This document shows positions 35,220-45,328 of a DNA stretch of 64,000 bases, one piece after another (within the stretch, counting starts at the first letter, position 1; each line of letters opens with the position of its first letter). The translations under genes and the position numbers were made by a program. The DNA is from Zonotrichia leucophrys gambelii (Eukaryota; Chordata; Aves; Passeriformes; Passerellidae). The stretch covers positions 69,438,463 to 69,502,462 of the forward strand of contig NC_088173.1 of assembly GCF_028769735.1 (NCBI RefSeq), given 5' to 3'. The notes under the pieces are model-generated. The model was not told the DNA's origin. It worked only from the letters and a program-made list of their open reading frames with translations, and made no database searches.

Positions 35220-38155
35220 CCAAACCAGGAGTGCAAGGAGATGTTGTGTCTCCAGAAGAGCAGGGTCAGAGGGTGGCTTTCTGGATTTCTCCAAGGATCC
35301 CCCTGGCTGGCAGCATGGAGTTTGCTGCTTCTTTACAAAGTCTCTCATTCCTGCCGGTGGGACAAGAGATGATGTTCAGCCCAAACACTCCCAGCAGAGT
35401 GGACTCCATCCTCAAATGCCATCCCTGTGGGATTCCTGGAGGTTATTCCAGGCATCCTGTGTAGGTGTGGATAACTCATGACTCTTGCTTTTGGTGGTGG
35501 CTGTGGCCATTTTACAATCAGGGCAGGGTCTGGATGCCAGAGCTCACAGGTTTTATCAGATGCCAGAAAACATCTCATTTCTGTGTTGATGCATTTTGTC
35601 CACCTGAGATGTTTCTAGGACAAGGGACATGGCCAGCTCACACCTTGTCATCAGGAGTGTCCAAATCCTCATCATCCTCCCTAAACCCCACCCTTGTAGT
35701 TGCTCAATAAGTGGAGAAACCCAGATTTTATCAAGTCACATACACACCAAAATCCATGGAATTTTCCAGCTTTCAGTTGAAGGCCTAAATTATGACTTCC
35801 AAACTCCTGGAGCCTCCTTGCAAACATGAATTTTACAGCAGGAATGTTTGTTGTTTCCACATTATAGGCCTCTGGACAGCCAAGTCAAAAGTGCTACATT
35901 AACATGAAAAATTAACTTCTTCTTTTATAAAGCCCCTGAATCTCAGAGGCTTTTAGAGACTAATGAAGGATATGGAGAGCAGCTCCATGGGCTCTGCTCT
36001 TCAGAGCAACATCCAGAGGGAAAAGCAAAGGGACCCAGCCCGACTTTAGGCTGGGGAAAGCTACTACAAACCCCATACAGAAGGCAAACGGGAGATAACC
36101 TTGCAAATTCCTTTTTCCAGGCATGTGCCTCTTCCTTGGCCTCTTCAATCTCACCCTGAAGGGACAAAAGGAGGAGTGGAGGGACAACAATAGTTCAACA
36201 TGAACAATAGTTCAACATGCAACAAAGCTGACAGTGCCTAATGATTCCGTGTGGATTTGTCCCTTGTGATCCCACTCTGGTGCAAGTCAACCACCAGCTT
36301 ATATTTGTGGCACTTGCCATGAAACCTGGTGGAAGCTGGTCAAATTCTTTAAAGAAGATAAAGAGCAAAGGTCACAGATGAAGCCAGGCCTCTTCCATAG
36401 TTGTGCAAAGTGTACTCACAAATGTTTCCTTAGGAGACCAAGATAAAGCCATGTTCCTGGCAGAAATCCATGGAAACAAACTCAGTGAGGACAGGGGAGC
36501 CAGGGCAGAGAGCCAGAGCCTTCAGCCGAGAGTGACAGGTTATTCAGGTCTGGGGTGAGGTTACACCCAAGGGATGGGATGGACAGCACAATGCTGTCAC
36601 GTTTCCTTACACCACACAGAGCCAGTCAGGATGCTTGGGAATTTTCCAGGCAAACTTTTTTTTTTTTCCTTCCCATCAGAATGTCAGATTTGTGGAATGC
36701 TGGACATTTCACAGAAAAGACATTGTGTTTGCTGAACTTCTGATGCAGCACAGCCAGGGAGATGTTACCACTGGACAGGACAAATTTCCATTAGGAAGCT
36801 GACTGCCAGTTCATGGGGTGGTGTGAGGAGCTCCTCACAAACCAATTCCTCCATATCCCAGGGAGCCAGGCTTGTTGATTTGCAGTCAGGATCCCAGGCT
36901 GATGACTTGAGGAGCTCAGGACTTCTCCAAAAGTCTCTCCTGCAGCTCCTGGTCAAATAATGGGATCATCTTGGCAGTTCAGGGCCCTACAAATTCATCC
37001 CAACTCACATAATCCCTCAGCTGTTGGACTGTGCTGTAAGGAGTTTCACTGCCCCATCAGTCAGGTAACCCAATAACCAAACCAGACCTTAATCCATTTG
37101 CACTGGCTCAAGTCATTGCTCCTTCTTTTACCTTTAAAAATCCCTGTCCTGCCCCTATTCCCTCTGCTTCCATCACAAGGCAGCACACAGAAACCCCCAA
37201 ACCACTCAGGCCAGGCCAGTCCATTGCCCTGGCGCAGCCTCTCTTTGCAAACAAGGTCCTTAGAGCCCCCTGTCCATATGTCCAGTCACATTTCCTGCCT
37301 GGAGCACTTTCTCCAGGGCTTAGACCTTCCCATTTCACCGTGTAAAACAAGGCCATGGACTTTTTCCACTACAAAAGGTCAAGCAGGTCCTTCACACCTT
37401 TTGAACCAGCTACAAATGATCTCATTAAGCAGGACTATGGTCACAGTGCCAGACCCACTCTCCCCAGGCAGCAGTTCCCGGTTAAATGCTGTGGGCTCTT
37501 GTCTACTCTTGCCTGGAACAGATTAACCATGTCCACTCTGAACTGGGATTGCTGCATGTCTCTTCTGGTTCACCTGCTCTTTTTGGGTACAAAAATGAAA
37601 TTATTGTTGTTCCTTCAGCTCAAAGACCTTGTTAGGACTGTCCTCAACCGCCCCAGAGTGGTGCCCAGGGTATGTGCAGAGTGCCCTTGGACAAAACCTT
37701 GGCCATATGGGCATGGCAGATGGTGCAGGAATGCTGGGGGGAGCCCTGGAGGTTGGCAAGAGCCTTCAACTCAAACACTTTTATCCAAGATACCCTAACA
37801 AGGAAGGGAGGCAATGAAGCCACAGGCTGTGTGCAGCCCCCAGGCACAGGTTCCTCAGCCCCAGCATGAGCCCAGAGCTGACCAACACGTGCCAGGACAC
37901 GTCCCCATGGTCAGGGATTGTGTCAGTGCCCATTACAAGCTGCAGCTCACAGCTGTCACCACGCTCAGTGGGTTGCTGGTCTCAATCCAGGATTGGTTCC
38001 CTGCCCCAGGACAGATCCTGTAGCCACATCCACTGCTGGGGGCTCAGCCCCCACCCAGCCTGGCTGTCCCTGAGGCCCTGGCAATGCCCATTGAGGCACA
38101 GATCTGTTCTGCAGGGCGCCTACACTCCTTTCCTTGTGCTGTCACCATGTGGGGC
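35220..38155. other. Non-coding DNA, no recognised repeats
   Basis: About 2.9 kb. It contains a 17-bp tandem duplication at 36186-36219 (AACAATAGTTCAACATG twice) and a T run near 36660. Overlapping frames of 105-147 codons at 37098-37526, 37355-37798 and 37866-38183 lie in GC-rich DNA. I recognise no protein family in them, although a decayed retroelement interior cannot be ruled out. Confidence 0.4.
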
Positions 38156-38157
38156 AT

Positions 38158-38450
38158 CGCCACAGAATCACAGGATCATTTAGGTTGGAAAAACCCTTTA
38201 AAATCATTGAGTCCAACTCTTAACACAGCAGTGCCAGGACCAGCACTAACCCATGTTCCAGGGGCCTCACCTACATGTTTTTGAACACTCCCAGGAATGC
38301 CACCATTTTCCTGGGAAGCCTGTTTCAATAACTGACCACTCTTACAGTGAATAAATTTTCACTGGGATCCAGAGAGATTTACCCTTCTGGAAGCCAAATC
38401 TTTCCCTCTCACTGTTGCCTCCCCACCCCAAATCACACATTCTCTCCAAG
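38158..38450 (-). mobile_element. CR1 LINE 3' region (another subfamily), minus
   Basis: The plus strand reads CACAGAATCACAGGATCATT, TTAGGTTGGAAAAACCCTTT, ATCATTGAGTCCAACTCTTA, CCATGTTCCAGGGGCCTCAC, ACATGTTTTTGAACACTCCC and CTTCTGGAAGCCAAATC. This is the complement of a CR1 subfamily whose 3' end differs from the commoner copies in the window. About 290 bp remain. Confidence 0.88.
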
Positions 38451-38859
38451 CTGGCAAGCCTGTGTTACTCAAGGCCAGCCTGTTTAAACCCCAGCTGCAG
38501 CTTTGGTCTTGCTGTTTTGTCGAGGAGACAGTTTCAGCATGTAGAGCACTTCCTCTTTTGGGACATTTGAGGACTGAGGCTGTGACCTTTGGCTGCTGTT
38601 TGGGTTCAGCAGCAGAGGCAGCAGTCCCAGGGGTGAGTGGGTTGAAAGAGAAAAGTCCTCTTCCTCCCCCTCCATCTCCTCAGGGACAAACTCAGACCAA
38701 AGCAAAAGCAGCCAGCCAGAGGTGGGACACACACTTGGGACACTGCAGAGACCTTCCACAGCTGGAGCAGGGAATTGAATCATCAGCATCTCAAGCACAG
38801 GAGTGCATCTCAGCCCATCCTCTCAGCCTGAGCCACATTTAGACTCCATTCCTGATTTT
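38451..38859. other. Non-coding DNA, no feature seen
   Basis: About 400 bp between two CR1 fragments. The overlapping frames of about 100-125 codons on opposite strands are treated as chance. Confidence 0.4.
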
Positions 38860-38861
38860 CA

Positions 38862-38995
38862 TATGACCAGAAGTGTGGCCCCATCACTGGAAGTGTTCAA
38901 ACACAGGTTGGATGAGGCTTGGAGCAACCTGGTCATGGCAAGGGGTGAAACTGGATTGTCTTTAAGGTCCTTCCAACCCAAACCATTTTAGGACC
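38862..38995 (+). mobile_element. CR1 LINE 3' end, short
   Basis: CCATCACTGGAAGTGTTCAA, CAGGTTGGATGAGGCTTGGA, GCAACCTGGTCATGGCAAGG, then AAGGTCCTTCCAACCCAAAC. The octamer tail is lost after CATTTTAGG. This is a small internal-deleted copy in plus orientation. Confidence 0.9.
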
Positions 38996-38999
38996 AAAG

Positions 39000-40820
39000 T
39001 AAGGGAAATTAATCCTGATGGAAAGTCCTTGCATGTAAATATTAAATAATACTTACCACAAACAACCTTTTTTACTAAGCTTTTATGTATATTCATCTGT
39101 AGCTGAAGCCTTTCTGCTGCCTTATAAAGCAGGAGTTACTCAGTTTACATCACAGTAGGAAAATCCCAAAGGAAAAGGCTGGGGAGGTCGGGAGCCCCAT
39201 GTTTGGGGTGACTTTGGTTAAATCAGCAGCTGAGGAGGCTGAATGCTCCCCAGGAAGAACCAGGATGCACAGCCTGACAGACTCATCCCTTTCCTAAGGC
39301 AGAGCCCAGCATGGGCAAGGGAGCAGGCACATAATGTGGGGCTGTCTCCAGGAGGATTTTCCTGGCAGGTATCATAGAAGAAGATTATGTCCCTTTGCCC
39401 AGAAACATTTACAAAGCTGCTGATGAAAATGGAAGTGACTGCAGAAGGTCAAATGGTACCATCTGCCTTGGCAGGGCCTGGCAGGACTTGGGGTGCTGCA
39501 GTCTGGCTTCTGGCTAAGGTGTGAAAACAAATCCTTCTCTGGGCTTTTGAAAGAAAACAAGAGGAAATCACCATCTTGAGAGGCATCACCATCCTTCAGT
39601 TTCTCCTCAGTTCAGCCAGATTTGTGAGGAATCAACATTTTTGCAGCTCTGTGCACACACACTGATATCTGCATCATCCAAAAGGTCTGGGTCTCACTTA
39701 GGCACCAAAGCAGAGCAGATTTTGAGCGCAGTGTGTAGCAAAGGTCAGAACTACAAACCATGACAGCCTTTGGACCACAATTTCAGAGCGATTCTGAGTC
39801 CCTCCTGCCCTACACAAACCTCTCTTGTCAATCTGGTGACTTGCTTTGACCCAAAACTAAAGTGTGGCCTCAGAGAGGAAGTGGATTTTTTTCAGGCATT
39901 CAGCCTAAGATGTCCTGCCTAGACATGGACTGAGCAGCAAACCTAAACTGGGGTGGACTCAAGGGATGGTTTAACTTGCTCTAAGAAAATTCATTAAACC
40001 AATCTCAGGTGCTTCCTTAGTGACACTTGGCAGATTATGTTTTACAAATTGAAGAGAAGTCAAGTTCTGATCAGAGTGCAGAATCTGGGCTCCTGAGCCC
40101 TCAGTTCATGGTGTCCACATCCTGATAAAGCAGAAAAACCTCCAGAGTGTTTTATTCTGCCAGGTGAAATGGGTCTGGAACACAGAAACTCACAGCTTTG
40201 CACACTGGGTCACCTCTCCTTCTACAAAGGCTTCTGATATCTCAACTTTAAAAATTACATGCTGTAATAGCTTACAAGTAAATACATAATTTCCTGCAGT
40301 GTGCAGCTACTTAAAATTTCCATTTGTTATGAAAATGGCCTATAAACCTCACACCTCTGAATCCCAATAAGGTCCCTTAGCTGTGAACAGGCTGATTGCT
40401 GGATTTGCAGCTCCCACACCAGCCCTGCCACCAAGGTTAATGGCTTGGGAACTTGCAGGCATTTCTGATCTAAGCAGCAGAGAAAGTTTTGGGTAGAAAT
40501 GCTCCCTTTTTGCTCTTGGGAAGCTAAACATGAAGTAGACTGCTGAATTAAAATGATTTTTTGTCAGCCTAAGGGACAGAAGGACCAGAAGCTGGGGTGT
40601 CCCAGTGGAATAGTTGGGATGTAAGAAATGCCACCTTCAGCTCTGCTCAGTTGTGGCTTCACTGATGATACCCAGAGGCAGGAGAGAGATTCAGGCTCTC
40701 AATGCAGTGATGGACACCAAGTACTGTAAAAAAACTCTTCCTGCCCTCCAAATTTCAGCCTGTGTTTTTTGCCTTCACCTCCAGCCTTCAGACCCTCCAG
40801 CTGCAGATCTGCAAGGCTGT
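39000..40820. other. Single-copy non-coding DNA
   Basis: About 1.8 kb with no recognised repeat, exon or RNA gene. Confidence 0.45.
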
Positions 40821-40825
40821 CACAG

Positions 40826-41202
40826 TGTCACAGACATCCTTTATGAAAAATCCTTTCTTTAGGATTTTTCCTCCTGAGAAGCCTCAGGAACAAAATGTAA
40901 ACAATGGTCATCTGCTGCTGTGGGATGCAACAGGTAGATCTTTGATTAGTCCATATTAGATGTTTCTAATTAATGGCCAATCACAGCCCAGCTGGCTTGG
41001 ACAGAGAGTCCAAGACAGAGCCTTTGTTATAATTCCTTCTGATTCTATTCTTATCTAGCCTTCTGAGGAAATCCTTTCTTCTGTTCTTTTACTATAGTTT
41101 TAATATAATATATATCATAAAATAATAAATCAAGCCTTCTGAAACATGGAGTCAGATCCTCGTCTCTTCCCTCATCCAAAAACCCCTGTGAACACCGTCA
41201 CA
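40826..41202 (+). mobile_element. Solo LTR, endogenous retrovirus type
   Basis: Begins TGTCACAGACATCC and ends AACACCGTCACA, with AATAAA at 41124-41129 followed by TCAAGCCTTCTGAAACATGG. It also carries GGATTTTTCCTCCTGAGAAG and CTAATTAATGGCCAATCACA (a CCAAT-type box). GTCACAG before it and GTCGCAG after it may be a 7-bp target-site duplication with one mismatch, though chance resemblance to the LTR end is possible. No gag, pol or env frame is attached. It is very close to the copy at 51760-52144. Confidence 0.88.
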
Positions 41203-43061
41203 GTCGCAGGACAACTAAATCTGTGCTCCAACTTGGGGACAAAGTCACCTCCCACATTTGGCTCTGAACAGGGCAGGGAGTTGTCAGCAAGATGCACATT
41301 TTGGCTTGTTCCAGGCCTGCTGGAAGTGCCCTCCTTAGCCCTGTGGAGGGAAGCCAGATGGGGAAGCTGATGTGAACTTGCAGCTGCAGCAAGACTGAGA
41401 ATCGGAGCTGTCGAAAAAGCGAATGCTGGCATCGTGACTTCCCCCTTGCCTTGTGACCCGTGGGAAATGGGAGCAGCAGGCTCTACGTGGGGAAACTCAG
41501 CAGCCTGGAGCTTCCCAGGCACAGGACCCTCTTTCTTTGCTCCAAAGGTCACCCCCTGGGAGCGTGCTGTGTCTCTAAATGTCACCGAGCCAAGCTGCGC
41601 TAGCAAGGACCACAGACAGCACTCAGCACAGCGCAGCGTGCCTTGGTGACCTCCTGGAACTGGGGTGGTGATTTCCATCCCTGCTGATCCCTCTGTATTC
41701 ACCCTGAGAGGCCAGCATTGCAAGGAAATTAAAACCTGCCTCTAGCCCCTGTTCTTCTTGACCACTACACAGGTCTTGTTTCAAGGCACATGGAGCCAGA
41801 GGTCACAAAACCAGCACCCCTGATGATGGCATTGTGCAAACACCAACGTGCCTGGAATCTGAGGCTTCCCAGCACGGAGTCTTTGCAGAAAAACCTGCCA
41901 AAAGTGTTGCTGCTTCCTCTTTCCCCACCCATAAAATCACCACATGGATGGTGTTGATGTTTAGACATTTTACTCCCATAATTGCATCTCTGTGTGGTCA
42001 ATAAACAGAGAGGAGATGGCAGGGATAAAAATGGGGATGGGCTCTGGGAAGGGGGAGCATATTTGTGTTTTAATAGTACTGAGGAATGCTATTCAAACCC
42101 AAAACACAGCACTGCACCAGTTATTAAGGAGGAAATTAATTCTATCCCAGCTGAAAGCAAGGATGAGGCAGTCAGGCTAAGCAGACACAAGGGCAGGGAA
42201 ATGCCTTCAGGTCCCAAAGGTGCTGCATAATCTGATCAATGCTGCTGCTCCACACAAGGCTGGGGAAAAGGCAGCAAAAGCTTCTTTGATGTGCCATGGC
42301 TAGAAAACAAATGTTTGCTCAAAATGGCAATTGGAGAAATATAGAGAATTAGCAAAGTTTAGTCTAAGCCTTGCTTAGAGATTACGTGAGATTACCCCTA
42401 TGAATTAGGATCAGGAAAATGATGAAATGTTCCTCAAAGCCCCCCTTGTTGCAGGTGACCAAACTCCAGCAGAGGTGCATTACACTGGGGTGGCTCCCAT
42501 TAAAGCCAGGGTCCCACTGTAAAGCATCCACAGCTGATCTGCAGATGCAGCTTAAACAAGAACTTTGAATTGGTATCAGGATGTTTGGGGAGCATGGAAT
42601 GTTAAGGACACAAACAGATTCCAAACCATTTTGTGGTCCATGTGGACATGACTGAAACCCTTACCTGTGAAAAACCTCTGGGTTGTAATTCATCTTAGCA
42701 TTATATCCATGAGAAGGCAGGAAAAATTCCTACAGCAAGCCACCAAAACTCCTGCAGCATCCTCACAAGTCCTGGGACCTAAAAAATAAATTGGGGGCCC
42801 TAATCTACCACCAGGTAGGCAGAAAAATGTGGGACCTGCAGAACAGACATCAAGTTCCATTCCCCCCAGTGACTTCTCTTTGGACATGGCCAGAAATAGA
42901 GAAATCTAGAAAAGAATGTCACAATACAGCAAATAACTTGAGATAATTCCCCAAAATATCCAGTCAGCTTCTAATTGGTAGGTTCCTGTGCCATAGAGAT
43001 CAATTTCATATTTAATTACCCACAATGATTTTTTTTCTCCCATCAATTTATCTTGTTGCTT
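41203..43061. other. Non-coding DNA between two LTRs
   Basis: Includes a 183-codon minus-strand frame (41172-41723) whose last part reads antisense LTR; no family is recognised. The sequence has no retroviral motifs, so it is not the interior of a provirus. Confidence 0.45.
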
Positions 43062-43360
43062 TATGAACCCCCATTGATTTTCAACATCCACAACATCCTG
43101 TTGCAAGGAGTTGCACAGCTTAATTACACACTGGGGGAAGAGCCACCTCCTCTTGTTTGTTTTGGATTTATGATTTCTGGTTTCATCTGATGCCCTGTAA
43201 TTCCTGCAGAGATAGAGACAGGGAACATATTCTTCCAGTCCACCCTTCCCACACCACCCAGTGATTTATAGTCCTCTGTCACAACCCTTCTGATCCATCT
43301 CCCTCCCAGCCTGATGAGCTCTGAGCATCTTGGTGTCCTGGGTGTTTTCCAGGTTCCCTT
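43062..43360 (-). mobile_element. Old CR1-type LINE fragment, minus
   Basis: The plus strand reads CAACATCCACAACATCCTGT, GCAAGGAGTTGCACAGCTTA, AGAGCCACCTCCTCTTGTTT, a GATGCCCTGTAATTCC segment and GATTTATAGTCCTCTGTCAC. This order is known from the complement of older CR1/L3-type LINE 3' regions in birds. It directly adjoins the LTR at 43393. Confidence 0.7.
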
Positions 43361-43392
43361 TGTGTTCTCCTGCCTTTTGAGGCCTGGGAATT

Positions 43393-43778
43393 TGTGACCG
43401 TGTTCACAGGGGTTTTCGAATTGGGGAAGAGATGAGGATCTGACTCCATGTTTCAGAGGGCTTGATTTATTATTTTATGATATATATTACATTAAAACTA
43501 TACTAAAATAATAGAAGAAAAGGTTACATCAGAAGGCCAGCTAAGAATAGAATAGCAAAGAATGATAACAAAGGTTTGTGGCTCGGGCTCTGTGTCCCAG
43601 CCAGCTGGGCTGTGATTGGCCATTAATTAGAAACAACCACATGAGACCAATCACAGATGCACCTGTTGCATTCCACAGCAGCAGATAACCATTGCTTACA
43701 TTTTGTTCCTGAGGCCTCTCAGCTTCTCAGGAGGAAAAATCCTAAGGAAAGGATTTTTCCTGAAAAATGTCTGCAACA
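43393..43778 (-). mobile_element. Solo LTR, minus orientation
   Basis: The complement of the LTR at 40826: TGTGACCGTGTTCACAGG at the left, TGTTTCAGAGGGCTTGATTT, the TTATTATTTTATGATATA tract, GGCCATTAATTAG, and AATGTCTGCAACA at the right. It is flanked by GGAATT (43387-43392) and GGAATC (43779-43784), a 6-bp target-site duplication with one mismatch, which fixes both ends. Together with 40826-41202 it forms an inverted LTR pair with a 2.2-kb spacer. Confidence 0.92.
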
Positions 43779-43894
43779 GGAATCATCTTTGAGATGCTCC
43801 CTCAAAGGGAGCATGAGAACTTCAAGTCTCTGTCCATGAGGGTCTGCCTATCCTATGCAGGCTCAAAACAAAGGGGTTGCCCAACGTGGGAGCA

Positions 43895-44265
43895 TGGAAT
43901 TATAGAATCATGGACTGGTTTGTGTTGGAAGGGACTTAAAAACAACCAGTTCCACCCCCTGAAATGAACAAGGACACCTTCCACTATCCCAGGTTGCTCC
44001 AAGCCCTTGGACACTTCCAGTGATGGGGCAGCCACAGCTTCTCTGGGCAGCCTGTGCAGGGCCTCACCACCCTCACAGAGAGCAATTTTTTCCTAATATC
44101 TGATCTAAATCAGTATAAAACTTCTCCCCCTTTTGTACCAGGATCTACTGTATTAAAGGTCCCAGTCTCTCTTTTACATAATCACCCTTCAGGCACTGGA
44201 AGGTGCTAGAAGGTCTCCCTGGAGCTTTCTCTTCTCCAGGCTGAGCAGCCCCAGCTCTCCCAGTG
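43895..44265 (-). mobile_element. CR1 LINE 3' region, minus orientation
   Basis: AGAATCATGGACTGGTTTGT, GTTGGAAGGGACTTAAAAAC, GGACACCTTCCACTATCCCA, CAGTGATGGGGCAGCCACAG, CTTCTCTGGGCAGCCTGTGC, CCTCACAGAGAGCAATTTTT and TCTTCTCCAGGCTGAGCAGC on the plus strand are the complement of a CR1 3' region of about 370 bp. Confidence 0.93.
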
Positions 44266-44515
44266 TGGAACATGAAAGCCCATCAGGCCAAAGCAGCTCT
44301 ACCAGCTCTGGGGACACATTTCTTCCTGCTCCCCTCAGGATTTTGGAGTCAGCACACAGTGTTAGCAAATGTTCTTGGAAAGCTGCATTTTCCAAAGCCT
44401 CTCCAGCACCCACTCTGCCAGGGAAGTGACATCTCCATGACACAGAGCAGGACAGGGCAGATCCCACAGGTTTCACTGGGCAAACACTCCTGTGTGCCTG
44501 ATGTTTGCAAAGCCA

Positions 44516-44832
44516 GCAGGGACAGAACCAGCCCTGGAGGGACAGGAACCAGACTGGAGGGACAGAACCAGCTCTAGAAGGACAGGAACGAGCTCTAGAG
44601 GGACAGGAACCATCCCTGGAGGGACAGAACAGCCCTGGAGGGACAGAACCAGCGCTAGAGGGACAAGAGCAGCCATGGAGGAATACATTCAGCCCTGGAG
44701 GGACAGGAACCAGCTCTAGAGGGAGAGAACGAGCACTGGAGGGACAGGAACCAGCTCCAAAGGGACAGAACCAGCTCTAGAGGGACAGGAACCCACCCTG
44801 GAGGGACAGGAACCCACCCTGGAGGGACAGGC
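44516..44832. repeat. Minisatellite with units of about 22-23 bp
   Basis: About 14 tandem copies of a unit built on GGAGGGACAG(G)AACCAGCTCTA. Units alternate between GGACAGAACC and GGACAGGAACC, and between CTCTAGA and CCTGGA tails. Frames on both strands stay open across it (repeated GQEPALE-like or VPLELVP-like peptides), which is a consequence of the repeat and not evidence of a gene. Confidence 0.95.
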
Positions 44833-45258
44833 TGGTTTTACAAACTTGGACACACCAGAACCTGTAACAACCAAGGCAGGAGGCACCTTGATCTCAATCC
44901 ATAGCATGGGAAGTCTAACAGAGCTTGTGGAGTATTTTCTGCCCCAATCACAGAAATCACAAACTTGCAGAGCTGGTGTGAGATCATTTCAGCCCTCTCC
45001 CTGCTTCTCTGTTAAAACCAGAGTATCTGGAGAGTGTTTCAGCACTGCAGGGTGTTCAGGGGTGCACAAACACAAACAGCCCTTGCCATGAATGCAGAAA
45101 AGCCTTTAAGAGGCTCAAACTGAGCTACAAAATCAGCAGCAGATCCTGTGTGGGACCAGCTGGTGCTGGCTGGCAGTAACAGCCTGCCTGCCATGCCCAC
45201 ATCCTGCTGTCCCCAGCACCTTTGTGTCCTTCTGGGCAGCATCCCACACCTGTGCCTG
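44833..45258. other. Non-coding DNA, no firm feature
   Basis: Around 44950-45005 the sequence (AATCACAGAAATCACAAACT) faintly resembles a minus-strand CR1 end but is too short and diverged to call. Confidence 0.35.
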
Positions 45259-45328
45259 GCAGGAGCTGGACTTTGCTGATCCTTGTGGGTCCCTTCCAAC
45301 ATGGAATATTCTATAATTCTCTATGATT
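45259..45328 (+). mobile_element. CR1 LINE 3' terminus, very short
   Basis: Reads CAGGAGCTGGACTTTGCTGA, TCCTTGTGGGTCCCTTCCAA and an octamer-type tail ATTCTATAATTCTCTATGA. This is the last 70 bp of a CR1 of the subfamily also seen at 52147-52300. Confidence 0.88.

Noticed and set aside
44516..44832. CRISPR-like regular repeats
   Set aside because: Units are contiguous without unique spacers and the genome is a vertebrate; this is a minisatellite.
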